In this document: piece after piece, positions 25,564 to 33,989 of the stretch
Numbering within the stretch: position 1 is the first letter of the stretch
How the letters are laid out: the number at the start of each line of letters is the position of its first letter
Origin: Pseudoduganella plicata
GTDB taxonomy: Bacteria > Pseudomonadota > Gammaproteobacteria > Burkholderiales > Burkholderiaceae_D
Assembly (NCBI RefSeq): GCF_004421005.1
Contig: NZ_CP038026.1
Location: 682,001 to 746,000, forward strand
Length of the DNA stretch: 64,000 nt
Reading direction: 5' to 3'
Notes under the pieces: model-generated
Told to the model about the DNA's origin: nothing
What the model saw: only the letters and a program-made list of their open reading frames with translations
Databases searched by the model: none
Position numbers and translations under genes: made by a program

Positions 25564-25599
25564 GCCGCTGCCTTGTCGGCTCGCCGCCGCAGCCGTCGG

Positions 25600-26787
25600 C
25601 TACCAGTCGATGCGGTGCTTGCTTTCGGTTTCCGTATGCCGGCTGTCGTCCGGCGAGTGCAGGTATGTGTTGGTGGTGCCGATCGACACGTGACCCAGCG
25701 TATCGCGCACGTGGCGCAAATCGACGTCGCCGTTGACCATGTGCGAGCCCGCCGTGTGACGCAGCCAGTGCGCCGATGCCATCATCACCCGGGCCGCCTC
25801 GGTGGCATAGTCGTCGCCTTTGGCACGGAAGCGCTGCGCCGTTTTCTCGAAGACCTGCTTGACGATCTCGTGGACGCCGCCGCGCGTCATCTGGCGTTCC
25901 TTGCCGCCCAGCGGCAGCACCAGCGGCGCCGTCTCGTGCGGCAGCGGAAACGGCGTCATGCCCAGCTCGCGCCGGTAGCGTGCCAGTTCCGTCATCAGTT
26001 CGGACGTTGCAGGCACGATACGCGGCTTGTTGCCCTTGCCGACGACTTCCAGCCACCAGCGCTGCACGCCAAGCTTGTCACGGCGGGCGAAAAACGCCCC
26101 CATGGTTGTGCCGATCACCTCGGAGACGCGCAGGCCGCACAGATACAGCAGCGTAAACAACCAGCGCAGCCGCAGATACTGTTCGCGCTCGCGCGGCGTT
26201 TCGCGCGGCAGCGCTTCGATGGTCGCCTTGACCTCGGCCCATACTTCATCGTCCAGATAGCGGGTAATCCGCGGCGCCGCGCGGCCCTTGCGTTCGCGCG
26301 ACAGGGCCAGCGGATTGCCGGCCAGGTAGCCCGCCTGGACCAGCCATGAAAAGAGGGCGTTCAGGATGATCGCCGCCTGACGCTGGCTGCTGGGCGACAG
26401 CGGACCGGCAAACGGCCGCCATTGCGGGTGCGCCCGCGGAAATTTGCGGCCGGCAGGCGAAATCCACCGCTCGGCCGGCTGCGGGTCCTGCAGGAATTTG
26501 CGGTAGCGCAACCAGTCCTCGTGCACCAGCGACGACAGCGGCTTGCCCAGCTCCACGGTCGCCCACAGCAGCAGGCGCTCCGCCTCCTTGCGGTAGCTGT
26601 CGAACGTCGTGCGGGTGTCGATAAAGCGGGCCAGCCAGGCCTTGATGGCATCGATATCGTTGTCGGCGGCAATCTGCGCCCGGTCGTCGCCGCCGCGGTT
26701 GCTGCCGGAGCGGCCGTCCAGGTGGGCAGGGAGTCGTAGCGCCTCGATGGCGGCGGGGACGACGGCGCGGTTGGTGGTGTCGGTCAT
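25600..26787 (-). CDS. Tyrosine-type site-specific recombinase/integrase
   Basis: About 395 residues from the ATG at 26787; the frame is open to 26961 but that stretch has low GC at third positions unlike the gene body, so I take it as untranslated. Residues about 40-170 form a SAM-like core-binding domain. The catalytic residues are present: Arg in 'LCGLRVSEVIG', Lys in 'VVGKGNKPR', His-x-x-Arg in 'HWLRHTAGS', His in 'LGHVSIGTT' and Tyr in 'TNTYLHS'. It resembles XerC/D-like integrases. It is convergent with the KfrA-like gene, a recurrent pairing. Target site unknown. Confidence 0.88.
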   Translation of the reverse strand: MTDTTNRAVVPAAIEALRLPAHLDGRSGSNRGGDDRAQIAADNDIDAIKAWLARFIDTRTTFDSYRKEAERLLLWATVELGKPLSSLVHEDWLRYRKFLQDPQPAERWISPAGRKFPRAHPQWRPFAGPLSPSSQRQAAIILNALFSWLVQAGYLAGNPLALSRERKGRAAPRITRYLDDEVWAEVKATIEALPRETPREREQYLRLRWLFTLLYLCGLRVSEVIGTTMGAFFARRDKLGVQRWWLEVVGKGNKPRIVPATSELMTELARYRRELGMTPFPLPHETAPLVLPLGGKERQMTRGGVHEIVKQVFEKTAQRFRAKGDDYATEAARVMMASAHWLRHTAGSHMVNGDVDLRHVRDTLGHVSIGTTNTYLHSPDDSRHTETESKHRIDW

Positions 26788-27706
26788 GGCGTGTGGGCGG
26801 TTGGCGGGCAGGGGGCAGTTGTTCGACGGCGTATGTGGAGAATGCAATGGCTGATTTCGTTCCGGACTGAGGCGATGCGTCGCCGCCTGCGCGCTTTCCT
26901 CACTTGAGTCAGGCGCTGGGTTGAACGCGTCAGCCGGAATTTTGGATAAGTATTGGGTCACTCGCTCGGTTGGACACTTCCATCAGGCGCTTCGGTTGGC
27001 ACTTCGGTTTGGCATTGCAGTTTGCCGGCTTGCTTGTCGCGCCACGTTGGATCCGTAACAGGGCAGGCCGCATCAGCAACCTCGCGCCAGGCCGAACAGG
27101 GATAAGCCGGCAAACGCCTGGCCGCGGCCCAATCGGAAATAGCGGCCGGACTTCAATCGCCGCCAGATGGCATGCCGGCAACACGAAGCTCCACATTTCA
27201 CGAACTGGCGCAAGTCAGGCGGGCAGGGCGACAAAACAGCCAATTCCGCAAGAGACGCACACCATGCCATGCGATACGACATTATACAAGTAATGTCACA
27301 TTCCGCAAGTTCTCGGTTTCAAACGCTACGTTTTACGTTGTATTATTTCGAGCGAGCTGCCGCAATTTCTGGTCGTACGCCTTCTGCCTTTATCTGTCGG
27401 CCGCAAGTTCGCACTCGTCTCCTGTGATGCGCAGCGCAAAGACACTGCCCCGCCCGGACAAAGCGGAAGAGGGCGGCTGCAGGGTGAAGGCTGTCCACGG
27501 CTGGAGCCTGTCCCAACCGTGGGCTACCCGCAACGGTGACTCGCTTCCGGACCGGATCCTGCCTATACTGTTCGTGAGCAAAGTATCAACGGATGGACAA
27601 GCGGGCCGTACCTGACTGGCTTATCTGTAAGGTCGATCGTGCGTCTGTTGATGAAGCGATGACGTGGGCCGCCCCAGTGGCCAGACATCCCGGAGACCGA
27701 ACCGCC
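26788..27706. other. Long intergenic region upstream of the integrase
   Basis: About 920 bp with lower GC than its surroundings and no frame that looks coding. It holds a short near-repeat (CTTCGGTTGGCACTTCGGTT, near 26980-27010), the inverted repeat at 27278-27297, and the TTTACGTTGTA motif at 27332-27342. The last 150 bp must carry the promoter of the acyltransferase gene. Confidence 0.5.
27278..27297. repeat. Inverted repeat in the integrase upstream region
   Basis: GACATTATACAAGTAATGTC: 7-bp perfect arms around a 6-bp spacer, AT-rich. It lies 35 bp before the second TTTACGTTGTA motif. It could be a regulator site or a recombinase core site; nothing in the sequence decides. Confidence 0.4.
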
Positions 27707-29632
27707 ATGCGTTATCGCGCCGAAATCGACGGCCTGCGCGCCGTTGCCGTGCTGCCCGTGATCCTGTTCCACGCCGGATTCGGCCTGTTCAGCGGAGGCT
27801 TTGTCGGCGTCGACATCTTTTTCGTCATCAGCGGCTACCTGATCACGACAATCATCGTCGCGGAAATCCACGAGGGCAGCTTCAGCATCGTCGATTTCTA
27901 TGAGCGCCGCGCCCGCCGCATCCTGCCGGCACTGTTTTTCGTACTGTTCTGTTCGCTGCCGTTCGCCTGGTTCTGGCTGGTGCCGGCCGACCTGAAAAGT
28001 CTGTCGCAGAGCCTGGTCGCGGTCTGCCTGTTCTCGTCCAATATCCTGTTCTGGCAGACCAGTGGGTACTTCGACGCGTCCGCCGAACTCAAGCCGCTGC
28101 TGCACACGTGGAGCCTGGCCGTCGAGGAGCAGTTCTACGTGTTTTTTCCGCTGGCGTTGATGCTGGCATGGCGATTCTGCCCGCGCCGCATGTTGCCGCT
28201 GCTGGTCCTGGCGACGGCAGTCAGCCTGGGCATTGCCCAGTGGGGCTCCGTTACCCGGCCGGAAGCAGCGTTTTATTTGCTGCCCACCCGCGGCTGGGAG
28301 CTGCTGATCGGTGCGTTTGCCGCGCTGGTACTGCTGAACGAGCGCGCCTGGCAGCCTTCGAGACTGATGGCCGAAGCGGGCAGCGCTGCCGGGCTGGCGA
28401 TGCTGTTGTACGGCATTTTCATCTTCGACAAGACTGTCCCGTTTCCCAGCCTGTACACGCTGGTGCCGACGGCCGGCACGGCGCTGATCATTCTGTTTGC
28501 CACGCCGGCAACGGCCGTGGGCCGGCTGCTGGCCCGTCCACTGCTGGTCAGCATCGGCCTGATCAGCTTTTCCGCCTACCTGTGGCACCAGCCGCTGTTT
28601 GCGCTGGCCCGGCACCGCAGCCTGGACGAACCCGGCAGGGCGCTGTTTGCCGCGCTTGTTGTTGCGTCGATCGTGCTGGCGTATTTCAGCTGGCAGTACG
28701 TGGAAAAACCATTCCGCGACCGCCGGCGCTTTGGCCGCGCGCAGATATTCCTGTACGCCGCCGCAGGCAGCGCGCTGTTCCTGGCCATCGGCGTGGCCGG
28801 CCACGTCACGCACGGCTTTGAAGCCGCGCGCACAACGCCGGCGCACCGCACTGTACTGAAAACCGCGACCGCCAGCCCGCTGCGCGACCAGTGCCACACG
28901 GGCGGCGCCGGCTACCGCAAGCCGGCCGATGCCTGCGAATTCAACTCGGGACAATTGCGCGTCGCGGTATTCGGCGACAGTCACGCCGTCGAACTGGCGT
29001 ACGCGATGGGACAGGCGCTGCAGCCGCGCGGGGTTAAAGTGAAACAGTTCACGTTCAGCGGCTGCAGCCCGGCCTTTGGCCGGCAGCCCGCCGGCCCCGA
29101 CACGCACTGCGCACAATGGACCGCCGAGGCCGCGGACTACATTGGCCGCAACCCCGCGCTGGCGCACGTCGTGGTGACTTACCGGATCCATTCGGCATTG
29201 TTCGGCTCGCACGAGCGCAGCTACCCGGGCTGGCCCGATACGATCGGCGCGGCCGAGCGCGAACGTCGCTGGGCAGCCTATGTCGGCGTGATCCGGTATT
29301 TCGTCGAACATGGCAAGCAGGTCCGGCTCGTGCTGCAGGCGCCGGAACTGCCGAAACAGGTCGATGCGCTGATCCTGCGCGCCACCGATCCGATGGCGCC
29401 CATCGACGGCGTCAGCCGAGCCTGGTGGGACCGACGCAGCGCCTGGGTCAAAGCGCGGCTTGGCGATCTGCCGGCGGGCGTCACCGTCATCGATCCCGCC
29501 GCGACGTTCTGCACGGCGCAAAGCTGCCTGGCCGCGAAGGACGGCGTCGCCCGATATTTCGACGACGACCACATGTCGGTAGGCGGCGCACGCATGATTG
29601 CGGACGAGACCTTGCAGACGATGAAATTCTGA
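27707..29632 (+). CDS. OafA-type membrane acyltransferase with C-terminal SGNH domain
   Basis: 641 residues. Residues 1-340 are an acyltransferase-3 domain with about ten helices, starting 'MRYRAEIDGLRAVAVLPVILFHAG', in which the D-G-x-R and H-A-G motifs are typical (quoted here in two motifs: 'EIDGLRAVAV' and 'LFHAGF'), plus 'GVDIFFVISGYLI' and 'LHTWSLAVEEQFY'. Residues about 400-640 are an SGNH esterase-like domain with 'VAVFGDSHAVEL' (catalytic Ser) and 'DDDHMSVGGARM' (Asp/His). Such fusions acetylate lipopolysaccharide O-antigens or exopolysaccharides in the periplasm. The start at 27707 fits the family; a GGAG lies about 12 bases upstream. Confidence 0.9.
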   Translation: MRYRAEIDGLRAVAVLPVILFHAGFGLFSGGFVGVDIFFVISGYLITTIIVAEIHEGSFSIVDFYERRARRILPALFFVLFCSLPFAWFWLVPADLKSLSQSLVAVCLFSSNILFWQTSGYFDASAELKPLLHTWSLAVEEQFYVFFPLALMLAWRFCPRRMLPLLVLATAVSLGIAQWGSVTRPEAAFYLLPTRGWELLIGAFAALVLLNERAWQPSRLMAEAGSAAGLAMLLYGIFIFDKTVPFPSLYTLVPTAGTALIILFATPATAVGRLLARPLLVSIGLISFSAYLWHQPLFALARHRSLDEPGRALFAALVVASIVLAYFSWQYVEKPFRDRRRFGRAQIFLYAAAGSALFLAIGVAGHVTHGFEAARTTPAHRTVLKTATASPLRDQCHTGGAGYRKPADACEFNSGQLRVAVFGDSHAVELAYAMGQALQPRGVKVKQFTFSGCSPAFGRQPAGPDTHCAQWTAEAADYIGRNPALAHVVVTYRIHSALFGSHERSYPGWPDTIGAAERERRWAAYVGVIRYFVEHGKQVRLVLQAPELPKQVDALILRATDPMAPIDGVSRAWWDRRSAWVKARLGDLPAGVTVIDPAATFCTAQSCLAAKDGVARYFDDDHMSVGGARMIADETLQTMKF

Positions 29633-29992
29633 GACGTCGACAAGCCAGCAGCAATACAGGGTCAGCTCGCTGACGGCGCGCTATCCAGGAGCCCGAGGGC
29701 CTCGGTGCATTCAGTACGATGGCACGCTGGCGCAAACGGCTTGCCTGGGCGTGCCGATCTGGGTGGTACGGCTGTACCGAAGCAGCCCAATGACCATGCT
29801 ACATACATCGCATAATCTATATTATGTCAAATATCATGCGTAGAGCGCTGTGCGCAGCTCCACCTTCACACAGGACGCTTCCGGTACACCAACCCGGGTC
29901 CCTTGTCCTTGCATTACACCAGCACACATAACACGGCACACCTCCGTCAGCAGCACGCCCATCGATCCACGCTGCGCCATTCCCGGCACGCC
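29633..29992. other. Gap between convergent genes, no gene seen
   Basis: About 360 bp. An AT-rich patch at 29800-29840 contains CATAATCTATATTATG (29811-29826), a 6-bp inverted repeat with 4-bp spacer resembling a promoter or operator, though neither flanking gene points away from it. No coding frame is convincing. Confidence 0.45.
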
Positions 29993-30346
29993 TCACGAAC
30001 GACGCATCGTCGGAATGTCCGTGGCGCCAATCTCATCGGCGTGCGCATCGATGACCGCCAGTCGCTCCGTCTCGGTCAGGCCGGGCTCGCTAATCCAGTC
30101 GCGCACGGCGGCGTGCCGGTAGTACCCAGTGCCGAGCACAAACAGGCGGCGCACGAAGCCGCGGATGCCTTCCGGCGTCTGGAACCCGCAGGCCATGGCT
30201 GACGCTATCCCGGCCAGCACGACCGGCCGCCGTGCGCCTTCGGTCGGGTCACGCGCAACTTCTGCAACCAGCTCGTCGACAAACACATCGGCCTCCTTCT
30301 GTACGAATGCCGCGAGCTGCTGCGAACGGATGATGATCACTGCCAT
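29993..30346 (-). CDS. Hypothetical 117-residue protein, partner of the EEP-nuclease gene
   Basis: Begins 'MAVIIIRSQQLAAFVQKEAD' and is mostly helical, ending in 'EIGATDIPTMRRS'. Its ATG lies inside the last ten bases of the large upstream frame, so the two are translationally coupled. Features include 'RGFVRRLFVLGTGYYRHAAV' and 'LTETERLAVIDAHADEIG'. I do not recognise a family. Small helical proteins coupled to a large putative effector can be chaperones, adaptors or immunity proteins; that is a possibility only. Confidence 0.6.
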   Translation of the reverse strand: MAVIIIRSQQLAAFVQKEADVFVDELVAEVARDPTEGARRPVVLAGIASAMACGFQTPEGIRGFVRRLFVLGTGYYRHAAVRDWISEPGLTETERLAVIDAHADEIGATDIPTMRRS

Positions 30347-32085
30347 GGGTTGCCATAGTAGCTGTGAAGCAATTTCCACCACTCCGCCATGACCGCCTGC
30401 AGCAGCTGTGCCGCGTTGTATTGCCGATGCGTACTGCACCGTGCCCGCACGTCGTCAACAAGCAGGACCATCTCCTTCTTGAGGATGATGTCGTCGCGAC
30501 AGCGCGGCTGGATGTTGAGCATTGCCGTCATGATCCTGGGCTCGCTCCACGGGGCCTCCGAGTCGGTCGCCCGCCCCGCGATGCAGCGGCGCTTGCCGTA
30601 GAAGTTCGCGCGATCGGACGATGCAAGTGGAAAGAGTCCGAGACTGCCGGCCAGATTGCAGACGTTGCCCGGGTCGACCTGGTGGAACACTTCGCCAACC
30701 GTGTAACGCTGCGTCGCAATACCTTCCAGCATCAGGATGCCTGTCAGATAGGTCGAGTTATCCTTGTTCGCCTCCACGCCGAACATCGTCACCAGGAGCC
30801 CGGCGAATGCCTGTCTGAGTGCGGGATCGTCCGCGGGACAGTGGCCGGTTCGCAGGAACCGGAGCATGCCCTCCGCAAACCAGACGGGGTCATGGCTGGC
30901 GAATTCTTTCGCGATCCTGGGGTAGCTCCAGTCGTGCTTGTCATCGCCGCCATTGTCGTTGTCGTCCTGAACGTCGCCGAGGTCCTCGTCGCCCATGTCG
31001 GCGTCCGCGTCCGCTCCGACCTGCGCCCGGATGGTCCCGGGCCGGCGCGTGGACCTCGCGAAAAGTATTCGCGGATGCTTGCGGGCCGCGAGCTCCTTGT
31101 GCACCGAGACAAGCTCGCGCTCGACCTCGATGCCGTCGCGGCCAATGAGGATGCTCGGATTGCGCCAGAAGTACTCGGTGCCCTGCCCCACCGCAAAATC
31201 GTCGCTGCGTGCCTTGACGTAGAGCAGGTGGCCGGCCATGGCCGTCCACTGTTGGCCGCCGACGATGTGCAGCGCTGGACCTGCAAGCATCCGCTTGCCT
31301 AGTGCCTGGTGCTGGGCGATGAATTGTCGGCAGACGTGCGCGGCGGCCCGCACGAGGTGGTAGCCCGTAAGGCACCCGTCCGCCGGCGGCAGCGACGTCC
31401 GCTCGTCGCACGCGCCACAGCAGTTCGCCAGATTCCGGCAGGGGTCGGGGCCGCTCGCGCTTGTGCAGACCACGATCGGCGAAAACGCCCGCAATCCAGG
31501 GAACGAGGGGATGGAAGGCGGCACCGGCTGCACCAGCGGACGGTTGCATGTCGGGGCGACCATCTCGATCTCGACGATGACGGGAAGGTGGTCGCTCAGC
31601 ACGTTCGCCAGTGCAAGGTAGACGTTGATTTCGAACAGGCGTGGGCGCTGCCCGTCCGCTACGTACTTGACCGCGTTTCGCGCGGACCGGTTCTGCCAGA
31701 TATTGGCCTTGCTTAAGAAGTTCGCAATCGGATCCGGCGTCGCGACCGACGCCCTCGCCTCGCGACGCACCACTTCGATGTGCGGATCGCTGTTGTTGAT
31801 GTCCACGAAACGCTTGAAGGCGGCCTCGAGCGCCCACGCAAACACTTCCGGTTCTTTGAGGTAGTTTTCGAGATACGGGGCCGCGATCGGCCCGTAATCG
31901 CGCGCCACCGGGTCGGGATCGTCCTCCTCGATGGCGTCGTCGGACGTCTCGACGATGATGTCGGCGGGATCGATGTCGGTCAGGTTCTCACCGAATTCGG
32001 CCTCGAGCTCGGCGAGCAGCTGTCCCTTGCCGCCGTAAGCGCGCGCCAGCAACCGGTCCACTGCTCTGTCGACATCACGGCAGGC
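30337..32085 (-). pseudogene. C-terminal part of a zinc-ribbon/EEP-nuclease fusion protein, in the shifted frame
   Basis: This frame carries the missing end of the endonuclease/exonuclease/phosphatase (EEP) fold: after 'AVDRLLARAYGGKGQLLAEL' comes an acidic stretch and then 'NVLSDHLPVIVEIEM', the conserved Ser-Asp-His of EEP nucleases. It then continues for about 400 residues of unrecognised sequence with a Cys-rich patch ('CRNLANCCGACDE'), 'HIVGGQQWTAMAGHLLYVK' and an acidic low-complexity linker. There is no good start codon or ribosome site near 32085, so independent translation is doubtful. A one-base deletion (or a -1 shift) near 32070 would join it to the frame at 31980-33530, giving about 1060 residues. 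The upper boundary is approximate. Confidence 0.6.
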
Positions 32086-33530
32086 ACCGGTGCCGTCGCT
32101 GTCGCCGGCGTCGTGCCCACGTTCAGCCTTGTGCGGACGGCCTCGGGCATCACCGCGCCCAGAAGATTGATGACTCCGGGCCTGACGTCGCCCCACGCGG
32201 CGCCCTCGACCGCGCGCACCAGCACCTGGTCGAAGTTGGAGTAGACAAAGTTTTCCAGCGTCAGTTCCTCGTCGTAGTGCTTCGCGCGCGGCTGCCTCGT
32301 GCACGCCATGTGAACCGACATGCGCAGCGTCGTGCGGAAGTCGTCCGAATAGCTGAGGTTCGAGAACATGCCGCTGTTCTCCAGCGGCTCAAATGCTGCT
32401 TCCGTGGCCTCCAGCAGCGCCTGCTCGAGCCGGTCGTGGTCTTCCAGGAACGCCTTCCCCGTCGCCGGCATGTCCACGCCTGCCAGCCGCGTTTGGATCT
32501 CTTCTATCTGCTGTGCCGCCGCCAACTGTCTCGGCTGGCTCTTCTTGCCCTTGCTCTTTTCTGCTGCCGCCAGCTCAGCCTGCCACTTGCGCAAATCGAG
32601 CACGTCTTGCACGCACTGCGCAACCGGATCCCGCTGCGCCACTGCTTCCGTCAGCGTCTGCCGGTGCGCGGTCAGGACTTTTTTCGCTTCCGTGTACTTG
32701 TCGTACGCAAGGTCGTAGCGTTCGATGTCGCGCGCAGCCTGCTCGCTGGATTTGGCCACGATATCGTCGAAGTCCTGGCCCTCGCGCGGGTGAACGTGGT
32801 TGGCGGCTTCCTCGTCGATGTTGAGGTCGGCGCAAAGGATCGTGTAGGGATAGTTGCCCGGCGCGGCAAAGACCGGCAGCGTCCCAAGGGCGCCAATGGC
32901 GTGGCACGCCAGACCGTAGTCCTTGTCCGCAACCGACGGCGCGTGAAAGATAATCACGCGGAACTCCGGATAGAACGCCCAATGCGCGAAGCTGGACCGG
33001 GGCCGGAACACGGCCTGCGCAGGTCGGCGGGTCACGACGGTTGAATCCGCATTGAGCTGGCGCTTGCCCGCTCCGTCCTTGGCGTAGCCGAATTCCTCAC
33101 CGACAAGATCAAAGCTGGTCAGCTCGAAGAGATCCGCGTCGTAGACGACGGCGTAGGTCTCCAGTCCGTTGCGGCCGCCGGAGCCGGTGTATTTTCCAGG
33201 GAAACGCACGCGCCAGCGCGTGACCGACATCTGCTTCATTGCCTCGACGATGCCGACGGTGTGCTTGAGCCCGAAGCCCTCCATGACCTCCATCAGACAG
33301 ATGACATGGGCGTTCATGCGCAGCATGATGGCGGCCAGGAGCCGGATGACGGCGGGCTCCTTGTGGTGAAACTGCTTGCCGAGCGTCTTGATATTCCACG
33401 ACGCGACACGCAGCGGTATCACGTTGGCGGCATTGCGCCGGCAGGCTTCGCACGCGCAGATCGAACACATGGGCGCCCCGCATGCCTGGCACAACGCCAG
33501 GACCATGTTTGGGTGCCGGGGACAGGACAT
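31980..33530 (-). CDS. N-terminal part of a zinc-ribbon/EEP-nuclease protein, frameshifted before its last catalytic motif
   Basis: As sequenced, 516 residues. Residues 1-32 are a Cys/His cluster: 'CPRHPN', 'CQACGAPMCSICACEAC', like a B-box or zinc ribbon. Then comes an EEP nuclease core: 'RVASWNIKTLG' (Asn), 'VICLMEVMEG' (Glu), 'VIIFHAPS' (His) and 'TILCADLNIDEE' (Asp, Asn). A long coiled-coil insertion occupies about residues 265-380, then 'NFVYSNFDQVLVRAV' restores the core. The final catalytic Ser-Asp-His is absent here but present in the other frame. The last about 25 residues ('EQWTGCWRALTAARD') look like out-of-frame readthrough. The start has AGG eight bases upstream. Family knowledge: EEP enzymes cleave nucleic acids or phosphoesters. 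Confidence 0.7.
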   Translation of the reverse strand: MSCPRHPNMVLALCQACGAPMCSICACEACRRNAANVIPLRVASWNIKTLGKQFHHKEPAVIRLLAAIMLRMNAHVICLMEVMEGFGLKHTVGIVEAMKQMSVTRWRVRFPGKYTGSGGRNGLETYAVVYDADLFELTSFDLVGEEFGYAKDGAGKRQLNADSTVVTRRPAQAVFRPRSSFAHWAFYPEFRVIIFHAPSVADKDYGLACHAIGALGTLPVFAAPGNYPYTILCADLNIDEEAANHVHPREGQDFDDIVAKSSEQAARDIERYDLAYDKYTEAKKVLTAHRQTLTEAVAQRDPVAQCVQDVLDLRKWQAELAAAEKSKGKKSQPRQLAAAQQIEEIQTRLAGVDMPATGKAFLEDHDRLEQALLEATEAAFEPLENSGMFSNLSYSDDFRTTLRMSVHMACTRQPRAKHYDEELTLENFVYSNFDQVLVRAVEGAAWGDVRPGVINLLGAVMPEAVRTRLNVGTTPATATAPVPAVMSTEQWTGCWRALTAARDSCSPSSRPNSVRT

Positions 33531-33539
33531 CGCGGCAGC

Positions 33540-33677
33540 CTAATGCATCGCCACGGTGCCCGCGGGCCCAGCATGCGTGACGCAAAGGCTGCGGCAGCCG
33601 GCGCAACGGCCTCGCCCATGACCCGTCCAGACGGGCGCCGGCAAGATGGCGAACAGAGCTTTACGAGTGACGAGCAT
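33540..33677 (-). CDS. Possible 45-residue Cys-rich leader peptide
   Basis: Begins 'MLVTRKALFAILPAPVW' and contains 'CAGCRSLCVTH'. A very strong GGAGGAG ribosome site stands four bases before its ATG, and it ends 10 bp before the start of the EEP-nuclease gene. That spacing suggests translational coupling or a leader role. The Cys/His pattern may echo the zinc ribbon of the next protein. No homologue is recognised, and a chance frame cannot be excluded. Confidence 0.4.
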   Translation of the reverse strand: MLVTRKALFAILPAPVWTGHGRGRCAGCRSLCVTHAGPAGTVAMH

Positions 33678-33989
33678 GAACTCCTCCAGAGCAGCGCGTA
33701 GCCTCCGGCGTCGCGGGCAATGCGCAGGTTGCCCGGCAACACCCAGGGATGAACGGACGGGGCAGCCAGTTGCCGCCGCTTGGCCGCCAGGAGCCGCCGT
33801 CCATGCATTGATGTTAAACCTTGCCGAGCCAAAAATTATGCTTTGGCCATCAAGAATCAACCTGATTGTTGTAACTCCGAACCGGTGTGCCAGGGTACGA
33901 CGCGCCATCCGGCCACCCGTCAGCGAAAAATTCCAAAACAGGCGACAATATCGGGCTTCGTCTTTCAAGCATCCGTTTATATCCTGCCA
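33678..33989. other. Divergent intergenic region between the EEP locus and the YeeE gene
   Basis: About 310 bp with an AT-rich stretch at 33815-33875. It must hold the promoters for both directions, but I see no clear -35/-10 pair or operator. Nothing coding is supported. Confidence 0.4.

Noticed and set aside
26788..26961. N-terminal extension of the integrase from a GTG at 26961
   Set aside because: Third-position GC falls to about 60 percent in this stretch, there is no ribosome site, and homologous integrase sequence begins only after the ATG at 26787.
29811..29826. CATAATCTATATTATG as a promoter for a missed gene
   Set aside because: It lies between convergent genes and no coding frame follows in either direction.
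31563..31563. ATG at 31563 as start of a separate gene for the unknown C-terminal region
   Set aside because: No good ribosome site, and there is no stop between it and the preceding SDH motif, so fusion is the simpler reading.
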